Source: Leptasterias polaris (taxonomy: Eukaryota; Echinodermata; Asteroidea; Forcipulatida; Asteriidae). From it: a stretch of 64,000 nt of DNA. Shown in pieces: positions 49,666 through 60,435 of this stretch. Under the pieces are notes generated by a model that was given only the letters and a program-made list of their open reading frames with translations, was not told the DNA's origin and did not search any database. The translations under genes were made by a program, and so were the position numbers. Position 1 is the first letter of the stretch. Each line of letters starts with the position of its first letter. Location: positions 1-64,000 of the forward strand of contig JAZGTN010000027.1 in assembly GCA_037783415.1 (NCBI GenBank), given 5' to 3'.

Positions 49666-52600
49666 ACTGTCAATAAAACAATAAGAGATGCTCAAAAGAC
49701 CCTAGGAGGTGTATAGTAATTTCAGCCTGCTGGGCACCAATCAGACAATCAAGCAAAAAATACAATTGTTAGTTTGAACTCCCGGGCGTAGGTAAGCATT
49801 TCATGGTGAAGTCTCTGCCATATCTTGCTGAAACCCTATTGCACAGACAGTGGATAAAACTATTACATTTCCATACACCAATAATTAAAAAAAGTGTTTA
49901 AAATCAACGAGAGACATCTTAATCTCGCATCACATACAACTTGCAAGACATCCTAATAAATAGCGGAGTACTATCTCGGCACACACACTCAGTTAGTGGT
50001 CAATGGTACCTATAGAAGAAAGAAACCACACATTTTGACAAGAAACCATGACTGTGCATTTTGAGTGCTGTCTAGGCAAACACACTGCCGCCTCCTCAGG
50101 TGGATGGACCCAGGACAGGACAAGTGCTTCTGAATCGGCTCACGCTCATTATCCCCCTCTTGACATGGGAACGGCTTAATGAAATGTAAGCAAGATAGGA
50201 TCTGTCAAAACACATTTGCAATTATTTTGCGGAGTGTGTTGTTTGCTAATGAATGAAATCATTTCGGGTGAAGGAGTGTTGTCAATGGTGCAACACCATC
50301 CATAAGGATCCCAGGGGGAATCTTAGGTAGAGGGGTGGAGCCCGCCAGGATTGTCTACAAATAGGGTTGGATTGAAAGTTAAATACGAGGGAATCAAATT
50401 TGCGCCTAAAACTAATCCGATTAAGTCACAGCTAAATTTCTTTCGTAAAAACTTCATCAGGTCCTGATTTTTGTGGATTCATCATCGCCTATGAGGCCAT
50501 GAGCGTCGAATATTGAGGGCGCTCTTCAATCTGATATCCTGTTGTTGGTTTAATGCCGTTTACGTGATTTGAGTTCAACAAAATAAGACCAGCAAGCAAG
50601 CTTTTAGACTGGATGCATTTCACTGCTAGAGGGATACGACGTTAGACCAGTACTGTATTAGTGTATGTATAGACAAGATCTCCTCAATAAACATCCACGT
50701 CATCTACAATTACAAACTATTGTATGATTTACAGAGATTCGAGTAAGTATCTAGTTTCAGGGAATATATTTTTGGTCAGGTAGGACAAATTTATTTAAAG
50801 TGCTGAGCATGTAAAATGATAAATAAAATTTTAAAAATTATGTTGCGCAAATAAGCCATTTACGAGTCAGATTAGAATAAAGTCTGGTAAAATGACTTAG
50901 TCCAAAGTTACCGCTTAAATTTGAATTCCTCAGACTGTAGAGACAGTTGCTATGTCAAATGTTTCACGGCAGACTTTTGTATAAAAACCTCTAGATGAGC
51001 AAACCCTTGTACCATATGCCATTCACTCAAAATTATGAATGGTTGTTGGCAATCTCTTACACAACTGTGCAAAACATTGCCTTGAATCATATGACATGGC
51101 AACTGTCTCATTAGTCAGAGCTCTGTGGAATTCAAATTTATGCGGTAATTTGTGATCAAGGAAGTCACTGTACCAGACATTATTCAAGTTTAACTCGCAA
51201 ATGGCTTATATGATGTTCAAATGGGTACCAGAAGAATCAAGACGCAAATGAAAGAACACAAAAAGTTTGACGAAAACTCCAATACGTTCCCTTATTTCAT
51301 AAGACCAGTAAATGATTTTCTTTGCCCCCAGAGCACAATGTTACACAAAATGTATGAATTGTTACTCATGACTCATCACTTGCTACTCGATGTTTGCATT
51401 CAATGTTCAGTTGAAATATTCTTGCATGTAAAATTGCTGGACGAAATCATTCCCTGAGGCCAACGGTGCATTGAATATAATGGGGGTTTTTCCCGCACGA
51501 GGGCTACAAATAAAACCATCTCAAAGGGAGACTTTCAAAATTAATAACCAAGATATAATTTGTTTTTACAAATGTTGCAACCTTTTATTTACTCCAACCC
51601 CACCTAAAGTATAGCACATGTTCCAACCCAGCAAATTTACAACATGAATAGAAAACAGGCACCCTCATCCGCACCACAACCACATGGATCACTGAAACCT
51701 CAAAATAGTGTTACACTTGTTTATGCAAATCAAATTATCCATCAATTCTTGGGGCAGTTTTATAAATACTTTCCCTCCCTCTTTCTCTGCATCCCTCCCT
51801 AATGACAAAATAGGATAGCACCAGGGAGATAGGTAAGTTGGGCAAATGGCTTTCCAGTGGAACACAACTTCTAATTCTTTAATTGGTGAGAATGACACCA
51901 GTTCACAGCAGATGAACATACCGAATTGTGATTTTTAATGCTGTTAACGCCCAGTGCAGAACCAACAATGTCCGTGGGCGCCCATTTTAATGCTATGATC
52001 ATCAGATTTGGCTGACGGTGTTCCACTAAAGCATAAAAATTGAATTCAATAAGGGGAGACCAGGTGAGCTTGGCTGTAAGAATGCCTGGCTTTTTCCGCT
52101 CATCCAATCTCCAATTAGCATATCAACGCACAGACTTGATTCAACGTAAATGAATATTCCTGAAATAAAAGGACATCATTGGAGCCAACTTTCATGATTT
52201 CTTTATCTTCTTTGCATATTCTAGGGATTCAATGAGTCACTTTTCAACTGTACAGACACAAAAAGACAACAACTCTAAAATTACAACAGCCAGCAACTTC
52301 TAGGTCTGAATAAAAATATTCAAGCTGGTAAAACAAACCAAAATTACTTCCTAAAAGTCAATACTCCTCAAATGACAAAAACCAATGCATTGTTAAACAG
52401 TAGTCTGTATTTTCATCAACATGAATCAAATATAGCTAAAAATTAACAGGCAAGACCTATGAGTCAATATCGACAACATCAACAATGCTGGAGATAAAAC
52501 ATACACACAGTCCATGCTCCATGCTAATACGTGGAACACAGCAATATTCCCACCTACACTAATTAGGCCCCTCTAATTCTTCAAACTCACTTTGTGCAGT

Positions 52601-53226
52601 TAAGAAATTACTTTAAAAGTTTACTTTATTTGCTGTCATTTTTCTCAAACATCTCAGCTGGCGCTGTAATTTTGACTAATCAAGCACAGCATGTCTATAC
52701 AAATTAGTACTATGTAGTATTTGTATTTACAATCAGTATCAATAATCTAGATGCAGAAACTAGTTATTTCTCTCTACCCCTTGCTCTCTACTTTAGTGCA
52801 GCAATCATTATTTCCATGGGAGAAAAATAGCGTAATAAAATTCACCAGTCAACCCCAAGTTTTAGGTGAGCCAAGAGAATCCTTCAACAAATCATTCACC
52901 GTCACGCAATAAATAAATCATTCCGGTATGAAACCATGAAACCCACAGCCTTGTAACAACTCATAAAGAATCTGTTGCAAATGAACGGACCTCACATATC
53001 ATGATCTATAACCATTTGGACCTACTGCAAGTCATAAAGAAATCTGGAGGTTTTACCAGAAATTATGTATAAACATTGAGGGGGGAAATGAAGTGGAGAT
53101 CATTCCCCATTTTATGGCATCACCTGTCACAAGATACACCAAAATCCATTTCTCAGACTCAATATTGAGGCCAGGGTAAATTTGAAGTAGGATAACAATT
53201 TCTCTTAACAATGGGCCCAGGCCATG

Positions 53227-53239
53227 CCCCCCCCCCCCC
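53227..53239 (+). repeat. Poly-C homopolymer, 13 C
   Basis: Uninterrupted C run. Confidence 0.9.
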
Positions 53240-54449
53240 ACCCAATACTGTGATCGTTTTCTTTTGAATTGAATAGGACGATGACAAATTTATCGGTAAA
53301 TATTGCATTTGCAATCTCCATGGCAACTGAGGATCCTTATCAATGTCTGAAGATATTTCAAAAGAAGTCAGATTTTGTTTTGCTAAGCAAAATAAACCCA
53401 TTGACTCAAGTTACCAAACCGGTATTTTTTTGTTATTAAAGGGTAGGTTTATTAAGGAATTGTTAGAAGCGAACAAACTTCTACAGCCCACTCAATATAC
53501 TGTTTCTTCAAGCAGTATTTCTTAACCTAATTGCAACATTAAATTAAACCTTGGTATTTGTTTCAGTTTTCCCTTTGAAGTAATAATGGACAGCTCTTGT
53601 ACAGACTATAGGCCTACATGTACAATAAATTTAGCTTACAAGAAACAAAATGGTGTTTACCAAATCATCAGAAGCAAGAAAATTTGTACACAATTTCCTT
53701 AACCTCATAACACCCTGAGATGTGTAAATTGGTCAAATATTCAGACCATGTATCCAGACCTTGTATCAGCCCTTAAAATGATCTTTGTGGAAGTCAACCT
53801 TGAACTTGTGTATATGCCTTAACTGCAGTCATTATTTTTAAAAGATTTTTTGGTCGAAATTTCTAAAACAAAGCAGTCCAGGCCTCAAACTTCCCGGCGG
53901 CCACAACGGTGGCCGTCGGTGCCCTTGTTACTGGCTGTGGTGCCCCTCTAAAAATCACCTTCTTCAAAGCCATAATTGCCGCCCTTAATTCCCTTTGGCC
54001 GTGGTGCCATTTTTAATAGAAGTTAAATACATTATCAGTGTTGTTCAGAAGCACCAGCTGCAGCGATTTTTCGGAATATTTTTTACACAGTTGTCAATGA
54101 TTGATTACGAAAAAACAAACTTTTCTACACAGATGAAGCCAACAGTTGGAGATCCTTTTCTTTATTTAATGTTGGACCCAGACACTATCCAGGCCTCACC
54201 TGGGAGAATGATTGACACTCCTATTGAGACCCAATTACTCTTATCTTATCTTAATCCTCTTAATCCTCTACAGTTTGTTATACAATTGGTACTCTTGTTT
54301 CACTCAAAAGACAATCTGCCTGTGCGGTGTCTCTGTGGTTAATCCTCTACAGATTGTTATACAATTGTTTTAGTTTGTAATACTCTTGCTTCACTCAAAA
54401 GACTAGCCGCTTGCAAGTGGTGTCTTTGTGGTTTTGTGACCTGGGTATG

Positions 54450-54585
54450 TTCAGACAGCTACAAAGTTAGACCCAAACTGGTTTAACTTTACGAGCAGGG
54501 GGGGGGGGGGGGGGGGGGGGGTCGTAAAAAATAAAACTACCTTGCGTTCAGACAGCTCGAAGTTAAACCCGATACGATTTATCTT
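54450..54585 (+). repeat. GTTCAGACAGC...AAGTTA(A/G)ACCC motif pair around a poly-G run
   Basis: GTTCAGACAGCTACAAAGTTAG (54450) and GTTCAGACAGCTCGAAGTTAA (54548) flank the 24-G run. A third related copy, GTTCAGACACACAAAGTTAAA, lies at about 60393. The three share order and strand, so they belong to one repeat family split by later insertions. Confidence 0.6.
54498..54521 (+). repeat. Poly-G homopolymer, 24 G
   Basis: Uninterrupted G run. Confidence 0.9.
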
Positions 54586-54848
54586 CGGTTTTAAGAGGTC
54601 AAACAGCACTGTGACCCAACACAACAACATCCGGTTTATTCACAAAAGCACACAAGACACTGTCTAAATAGCGTATACTGACAGTGACAGCACACACTGG
54701 CAAGTTTCAAAATTTGCAGTCAGGATTTTTAAAACAGAGCGGGTGTTAAATACCTCGCATTTTTAGATTGCGTTTTTCCCAATGTCCTGATGGTGCCAAC
54801 CGCTCGTCCCGAAGTGTCACAATGCGTCGTTTCGTCCACTATCCATTG

Positions 54849-55571
54849 TACTCCTAGAACTATGACTTGAGGTTCATTCCGCTATAGAGTGACATGTACA
54901 AAATCCTATTCGAAACTTTTTTCCCTTCACGTTTCTGCACCTACAGTTAATTTCCCAAACCGGATCACGCCAAAATTAGGCTCTATGTGTTCCTTATACT
55001 CTCATCGAGGTCGGGTTGGGTCCAGAAAATCCACTCCGCAAAACAAAAGTTGCAAAAAGTGATAAATTCTCACCGTTTTCAGAATCCTCGCCTTCCGTTA
55101 ACAAAATGGCCGCCGTTGAAATTTTTGAGCTGGTAATGCTGCGTGCTACGCTGGTAACGATTATCAACGATTCACGTATACAGAACATTGGTTGTTGTGG
55201 ACCAGCATTGCGCCTATTATTGTATACGTGAACCGTTGGATTTGTTACCAGCGTAGCACGCAGCATTACCAACTCAAAAATTTCAACGGCGGCCATTTTG
55301 TTAACGGAAGGCAAGGATTCTGAAAACGGTGAGAATTTATCACTTTTTGCAACTTTTGTTTTGCGGAGTGGATTTTCTGGACCCAACCCGACCTCGATGA
55401 GAGTATAAGGAACACATAGAGCCTAATTTTGGCGTGATCCGGTTTGGGAAATTAACTGTAGGTGCAGAAACGTGAAGGGAAAAAAGTTTCGAATAGGATT
55501 GTGTACATGTCACTCTATGACTATGAGGGTAATGGAGACGATAGCGGAATGAACCGCATAGTTCTAGGAGT
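54849..55571. repeat. Long fold-back, arms of about 340 bp with 40-base loop
   Basis: The left arm (about 54849-55181) and right arm (about 55222-55571) are near-perfect reverse complements. They run from TACTCCTAGAACTATG outward to TTCACGTATAC / GTATACGTGAACC at the loop. The right arm has about 24 extra bases near its outer end (around 55520-55545). Because of the symmetry, the same peptide (GPENPLRKTKVAKSDKFSPF...) can be read from both strands. Both arms contain AACAAAATGGCCGCCGTTGAA, or its near-copy, in opposite directions. No target duplication was recognised. It could be a fold-back transposon, or a solo hairpin made by template switching. Confidence 0.9.
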
Positions 55572-55970
55572 ATATCCATTGGTTTTTTCCACAGGATATC
55601 GGCACTGCAAACACTGCAAAATGCGCAATAATTTCCCCTGTTTGAACTCCTTATGCACGGCCATTTTCCATGATATTCTTCCTTGTATTTCTACTGGCAT
55701 TTCCACGTCTTTGTGGTCATGACTTTCAACGATTGTTTTCACAATCAACTTCTCTGTGGATCGATGTACCGTATTTTCTTGCGGACAAGACGCGTCTTAT
55801 CTGACTTTTTTGACCCCAAAAATATCGGTGCGTCTTATCTTTCGATGCGCCTTGTCTGCTGACGATTGATTTTTTTTTGATGATCACTGCGTAAAATAAT
55901 ACCTTTATTTTGTCCAGTTCAAATCAACGGTCTTTGTGTGAAGAATCCTTACTCAATAATGCCGTCAAAC

Positions 55971-57034
55971 AATAATAATAATAATAATAATAACAACATT
56001 TATAATGCGCACATATCCACCCCAAGGGATGCTCAAGGCGCCTAACAAGGTATAGAAACATTAAACATACGAAAGTACATGAAAGTTACAAAGAATGAAA
56101 ATAATTTACATCAGGTTGTGAAATATACTACATCTTAACTAAAGAATTCAGACATTAGATAGGTTTTTAAGTTTTTTTTGAACAAATTTTGATTTGCTGA
56201 CATTTTGATTGAATGAGGTAGGGAGTTCCATAACTTGGGGGCAGCAGCTATAAAAGCTCTGTCACCCCAACTCCTCTTAGTTTTAAATTCTGTTAACTTT
56301 GTGGAAATGGAGGAACGAAGACCTGCACGAGAACCTAAAGAGATACTGAGAAGAGAGGAAATATAATCAGGGACAAATCCATTTAGTGATCGGTAGGTGA
56401 GTAGTAGAATTTTATATTTGATACGCTGTACTATTGGAAGCCAGTGAAGATTTTTGAGTATTTGAGTAATATGGGTCGAACGTTTAGATTTAGTGACAAG
56501 GCGGGCAGCTGCGTTTTGAACCTTTTGTAGTCTGTGAATTTGGTATTTAGGAAGTCCAAAAAGGAGAGAGTTACAGTTATCTAGATGAGATGTCACAAAA
56601 GCATGAATCAATTGTTGAGTGGTTTGGGGGGTTAGAAATTTCCTAATAGCGCGAAGATTACGCAGATGATAATAGGCTGCTTTCACACAGTTTGAAATTT
56701 GTGCATCAAGAGACATGGCTGTATCGAAAATAACACCAAGATTTCTTGCCTTATCTGAAGGAGCAATGTGCACAGAACCAACACATATATGAGTAATTGC
56801 AATCTTGGAAAGTTGTTGTCTAGAGCCTAACAAGAGAAATTCTGTTTTTTCATCATTTAGTTTGAGATAACAATCATTCAACCATTTCCGTACATCACGA
56901 ATACAACTTTCAAGGTCGTCAATACGTTTTTCTACCTGCTCTTGAATAGGAAGACATGAAAAATATAATTGGAGATCGTCTGCATACATATGATAGCTTA
57001 TATTGTGTTTACCGATTATCTCATGAAGGCTCAA
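55971..57034 (-). mobile_element. 5'-truncated LINE-2/CR1-type retrotransposon
   Basis: Read on the minus strand it begins inside the reverse transcriptase just before the YADD box. It runs through the rest of the protein and a short 3' UTR (GCGCCTTGAGCATCCC ... GTGCGCATTATAAATG) to a (TTATTA)n tail at 55971-55992. Loss of the 5' part is the usual result of incomplete reverse transcription. No unambiguous target duplication was seen. It sits inside the TA-flanked element 55769-58333 and is therefore younger than it. Confidence 0.9.
56135..57034 (-). pseudogene. C-terminal part of L2-type reverse transcriptase (5'-truncated)
   Basis: About 299 open codons. Y17-A18-D19-D20 in the frame is the catalytic palm motif of reverse transcriptase (two metal-binding Asp). 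It is followed by KLNDEKTEFLLLG, NLGVIFD, HAFVTSHLDNCNSLLFGLP, LQKVQNAAARLV, LHWLPIVQRIKYKILLLTYR and, near the end, GDRAFIAAAPKLWNSLP. This series of post-catalytic motifs is characteristic of the L2/CR1 clade. The endonuclease and the fingers and N-terminal palm regions are missing. An in-frame TAG lies two codons upstream of the apparent start (a TTG, not a real initiation site). The frame has no internal stop, so the insertion is fairly young. It cannot move by itself. Confidence 0.93.
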
Positions 57035-57061
57035 CTATCCAGACACTGAGACCGTATTTTC

Positions 57062-57172
57062 GTTTCAACAATCATGCCGCAATCCCCCAGACTGTCCTTT
57101 CATTCCAACAATGCCGCAACTTGTTCATCCCCCATGACCGTGCTTTCATTCCAACAATGCCGCAATGTGTTG
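57062..57172 (+). repeat. Three imperfect tandem CAACAATGCCGCAA units
   Basis: TTTCAACAATCATGCCGCAA, then ATTCCAACAATGCCGCAA twice, at about 42-52 base spacing. Lies inside the TA-flanked element beside the LINE's 5' border. Confidence 0.7.
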
Positions 57173-57584
57173 GTACTTTCGGTCCAACAGACGTCGGCGT
57201 CGTACAAACATTTTTCTGTGTGGCCGCGTATTCGTTCCGAAAATGCTGCAATCAGATTTACTGTCAATGCTGTTGTACAAACGGCATTCACCCAACCTCT
57301 ATTGTGTGGTGAACTTTGAGGGTTTTTATTGTACAGAATATCTCCGAAGTGTGCTTGACGTACTATTATGGCTTGACGTACTATTTAAGGATGGGATAAT
57401 TAAGTACCAATGTTTGTTGGCCAACCTATACGAATTGCACTTTCGTTTGTTTCATTAAACGTTCAAATATTCATTTTTTAATTGCCTCTTTTTAGTCAAA
57501 TAAAAAAAATTATCCTTGAAAACAAGGTAATGACCCTTGAAAACAAAACTAACATTATTTAAGAAGAGGATAGATGTTTTAAAC

Positions 57585-57700
57585 AAATATCTTATGAACG
57601 AGATTATAAGTTTGAAATAAATAAAAAGAACTTTAAAACAAAATCTTATGAACGAGATTAACAAATTAAAGGTTTGAAATAATGGAAAAGAATTTTATAT
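57585..57700 (+). repeat. Two imperfect tandem units with TCTTATGAACGAGATTA
   Basis: The motif recurs 53 bases apart (57590 and 57643) with a following TTTGAAATAA in each. A direct 15-17 base repeat TTGACGTACTATT also lies near 57356-57385. Confidence 0.7.
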
Positions 57701-57792
57701 ACAAAAAGAAACACATTACAAAAACTTAAACAAATATATATAATGAAACATTTTGTTACGTCTTCCCGGGTGTGGGGATTATTTGCGTAAGG

Positions 57793-57803
57793 TATATATA
57801 AAG
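57793..57803 (+). promoter_or_regulatory. Candidate TATA box inside the transposon
   Basis: TATATATAAAG is followed about 115 bases later by an ATG (57918) that opens about 115 codons to 58265. The peptide has no recognised domain and its end runs into the transposon's inverted end, so the frame may be accidental. The preceding TGTTACGTCTTCCCGGG could also be the start of a solo LTR. The matching LTR end was not found. Confidence 0.3.
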
Positions 57804-58398
57804 GCGACGCTAGTTTTGGTATTAGTCACCGGTAGAGGGCGCAACATCTACTGGCTCGGAGGGACTTAGACTGGTAACCTGTCTTTATCAGCAAGGATCC
57901 TCATTGTGGGACGTCGGATGTTCATGCTAGGAGGGCCTGGGTTCGTGTTGCAATATCTTCAGACAGTGCGTGGACCATTGTTTCTGGCCGCTGATTGGGC
58001 CGGACTTCATATTATTAACAATGCACAGCGTTGGCTGAATGGATGGACGAAGGTCGGTATCAATTTACGTTGGTCTTTTCTGCATGGCTCTACACGCCCA
58101 TGTGGTTACGGTTTCATTCATGCTTCGAATAGTGTGAACGCTCCAAAAGGCAACAAAATGACGTCTTTGTGTCAATGTACCGACACCGGGTGGCGCCTGG
58201 TGTTCTTCTGTGTGCTGTTAAACATGCGTCTTGTGCGGCGGTGCGCCTTTTCTGCTGACGTTTGAAATTTTTTGGGGTCATTTTAGGGTCCTGCGTCTTG
58301 TCCGCCGAGCGCCTTATCCGCAAGAAAATACGGTACTCATATGTACAGACTGCATGTATACAGTACACGTGCGTGAAAGTATTTCTGCCAGGCACACA

Positions 58399-58466
58399 AT
58401 AACGAATTTTCCTATTGGTTGATGAGTAGGACATGGATGTTATTGACCAATAGGAAAACTCGTTAT
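58399..58466. repeat. 22-bp hairpin containing CCTATTGG / CCAATAGG
   Basis: 58399-58420 and 58445-58466 are complementary with two mismatches, with a 24-base loop. It lies just outside the right end of the TA-flanked element. Possibly a small foldback element. Confidence 0.8.
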
Positions 58467-58916
58467 GAACTACATGTTTTAATATGGGTGAAATGGCAAT
58501 CTGGGAGCTGAGATTTTATACGTGTGGGACTAGACTGATGTCGGGAGATTAACGCATTTTTTGTGATCTGTAAAATTCTGGATACTCCTCAATTCACCGT
58601 CCGGTCATTTCGTTTATTGACGCATGGAGGTAGTACCTCCTTGACGTGATGATTTTTAAGCAGGAATCAACTGACATGGCTGAAAATGTAGCGTTATTAT
58701 ACACGATCGCATTCAGAGCGATCTTGGTAAAAACAGACCTAAATAACAGGTGAGCAAAACGAAAATAACCCAAACGAAAGACGCACGTTTTCTCTCATGT
58801 ATCAATGTTTCAATCAATCAATTTTTTGGAGGTGGACATAATTATGCCTCTGTCTTTTTTTTAGTTTATCTCCCAAATTTAGGCTAATTAATAATTTTTT
58901 CATTATCTTCTTTTAA

Positions 58917-59027
58917 AGGTATTATACAGGATTGGCAGAGCTGACAAAATAATCACAGACAGTGTTCATGTTTTGTGTAATCAACCACATACATGAAATA
59001 ACAAACCTGTGAAAATTTGAGCTCAAT
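58917..59027 (+). mobile_element. Left part of a Kolobok-like MITE split by a later insertion
   Basis: TTAA (58913-58916) followed by AGGTATTATACAGG and, further in, AAATAACAAACCTGTGAAAATTTGAGCTCAAT. The latter motif is shared with the MITE at 61870-62225 (ACAAACCTGTGAAAATTTGGGC). The continuation (ATTGGTCATCGACG...GAGAAAATAGTGAAAAGA) reappears after the 700-bp insertion at 59728. The right terminus is not clear; it is somewhere near 59880 or absent. Confidence 0.6.
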
Positions 59028-59727
59028 AGACTGTGCAAGTCTCGCGCGTATCCGAACGAGAAAACACATCAAACGAAGAACATTTTTATTTCTGAAATCA
59101 AATTTTTGTATTAAATTATATATTATGACAAAATCTGAACAACAAAAATAAATCATTACAATTTTATGAAATTAGTTTTAGCTTTTGAAAAAATACGCCA
59201 AAGTGTGTTAATTATTATTAAAAACAAATTACAACTCTGGGACAAGGATGCTTTTTTGATGTTAACTTTTTAGAAACCCCTTACGCGGTTTCGTGATGGT
59301 CAAACGGGTTTAAATTGACCCGTATCGCAGTTTAAAGAGGATGCTGACGCCTCTACACCATAGACTGCAATGAAAAGGGTTCTCTTTGCAATTACAGCAT
59401 CTGGCGATTATAATTGCGCATCCAAAAAAGGTTTTCGTAAGTTTTATGATCGGAGGTGAGCACAAAATTCTTCATTTTTTGCAATAACCGGAAGCTGAGG
59501 TCAAGTTCAATTCTCGGGTTTTCTTCGTTATATTGTTGAATTGGTTTTACTTTCATATTTTGTTATCACTTAGTATTACATTCCCAACAACATGTATAAT
59601 TTCCTAGGTCATAAACTACGTTAAACTAAAATAATTGACGAAACAAAATCTCGCCCACGTAAAACTCCATATGGTTGGGACCACTATGGTCCCGGAAGTT
59701 CGCATGCGCGCGAGACTTGCACAGTCT
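59028..59727. mobile_element. 700-bp insertion with AGACTGTGCAAGTCTCGCG ends inside an older MITE
   Basis: AGACTGTGCAAGTCTCGCGCG at 59028 faces its exact complement ending at 59727. Similarity extends inward to about 34 bp (CGAAC on both). Dinucleotides AT (59026-59027 and 59728-59729) flank it, and excising it rejoins CTCAATTGGTCATCG, as expected for the host MITE. TA would be the alternative duplication. No coding frame of note is inside. Confidence 0.72.
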
Positions 59728-59880
59728 ATTGGTCATCGACGTCACGAGAAAATAGTGAAAAGAGACCTTAGGCCTATGTGTTTTCTGTTTTTCAAACATC
59801 GAGTTTATTTCATCGCGCGCGATAAAAACTATTGTTTTACTAATTTCTCAGAAACGATAGCATTTTAGGCAGAAATATTT
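59728..59880 (+). mobile_element. Continuation of the split Kolobok-like MITE
   Basis: TTGGTCATCGACGTCACGAGAAAATAGTGAAAAG follows, in order, the pattern TCGGTCATCGAAGTTGC(A)AGAAAATAAAGAAAGAA seen at about 61971-62005 in the intact relative. The far end lacks a clear TTAA-bordered terminus. Confidence 0.5.
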
Positions 59881-59930
59881 TAAGGGAACCTTTTCTACCA
59901 TTACTTACTTTTAATCCATTTCTTACTTTT

Positions 59931-60024
59931 AATCATGTAAGTTATGTGTGAATCGATCTTACCAATAGTGTACATGCAATCATGTAAGTTATGTGTGAAT
60001 CGATCTTACCAATAGTGTACATGC
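59931..60024 (+). repeat. Exact 47-bp tandem duplication
   Basis: AATCATGTAAGTTATGTG through AATAGTGTACATGC is present twice in direct contact (59931-59977 and 59978-60024) with no difference. Recent slippage or unequal exchange. Confidence 0.95.
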
Positions 60025-60249
60025 AGGGCCTTTAAGGACTGTTAGTCTTTTTAAGTGTGCTTTTTGTAAATTTTTGTCTCTGATTGTCAGAGTTTTAATA
60101 TTGTATTTTTCCATTTTGTAAATTGCATGTAATTCAGCCTTTGGCTGCAATGTGTTTTTTAACAATAAACCAATTATATATGTCGACGTGTTCATTGAGG
60201 CAGCGTATGTATGCATATAGCGACCATACACAGGTCAGCGGTCATCCGT

Positions 60250-60435
60250 TGTGAGTTAAACCGGATGTGATAATTTTTATTCTGTCCACACACCGTGTTA
60301 AAAGATAAACCCGAAGTGGTTTAGCGTTAAACCACCCTCGCCGACCGATTTAACTCATTCGGGTTCAACTCGATTCGGTTAAGTTTTAAGAGCGTTCAGA
60401 CACACAAAGTTAAACCCGAATGAGTTAAAACTGCC
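60250..60435. repeat. Cluster of inverted TTAAACC motifs
   Basis: AGTTAAACCGGATG, TAAACCCGAAGTGGTTTA, GCGTTAAACC, ATTTAACTCATTCGGGTT and AGTTAAACCCGAATGAGTT lie in both orientations. TTAACTCATTCGGG and CCCGAATGAGTTAA can pair. Related to the motifs at 54450-54585. Confidence 0.55.

Larger units (their letters stand above)
42535..53878. other. Long noncoding stretch, mainly unique sequence
   Basis: No exon was recognised. Open frames reach only about 110 codons (46036-46365 plus, 45092-45406 minus) without domains. Scattered features are a (TCAA)n tract, a 22-bp palindrome, a probable LINE tail, a poly-G run, a poly-C run and an AT-rich TAATTA cluster, each listed separately. Confidence 0.55.
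55769..58333. mobile_element. TA-flanked DNA transposon with CCGTATTTTCTTGCGGA ends, interrupted by a LINE
   Basis: CCGTATTTTCTTGCGGA at 55769 faces TCCGCAAGAAAATACGG ending at 58333, a perfect 17-bp inverted repeat. TA lies outside both (55767-55768 and 58334-58335). Further in, ACAAGACGC and TTTTTGACCCCAAAAA-like motifs are also shared in inverse orientation. A TA target fits Tc1/mariner-type elements, but I cannot assign the family. The L2 fragment (55971-57034) lies inside, leaving about 1.5 kb of element. That remainder has no transposase motif, so it is non-autonomous or eroded. A further ACCGTATTTTCG at 57051, right at the LINE's 5' border, may be another end of the same family. Confidence 0.72.

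Noticed and set aside
54994..55386. Two frames giving the same peptide on opposite strands
   Set aside because: A consequence of the fold-back, not two related genes.
57906..58265. Protein-coding gene downstream of a TATA box
   Set aside because: The frame ends in the transposon's inverted end and has no domain. Kept only as a candidate promoter.
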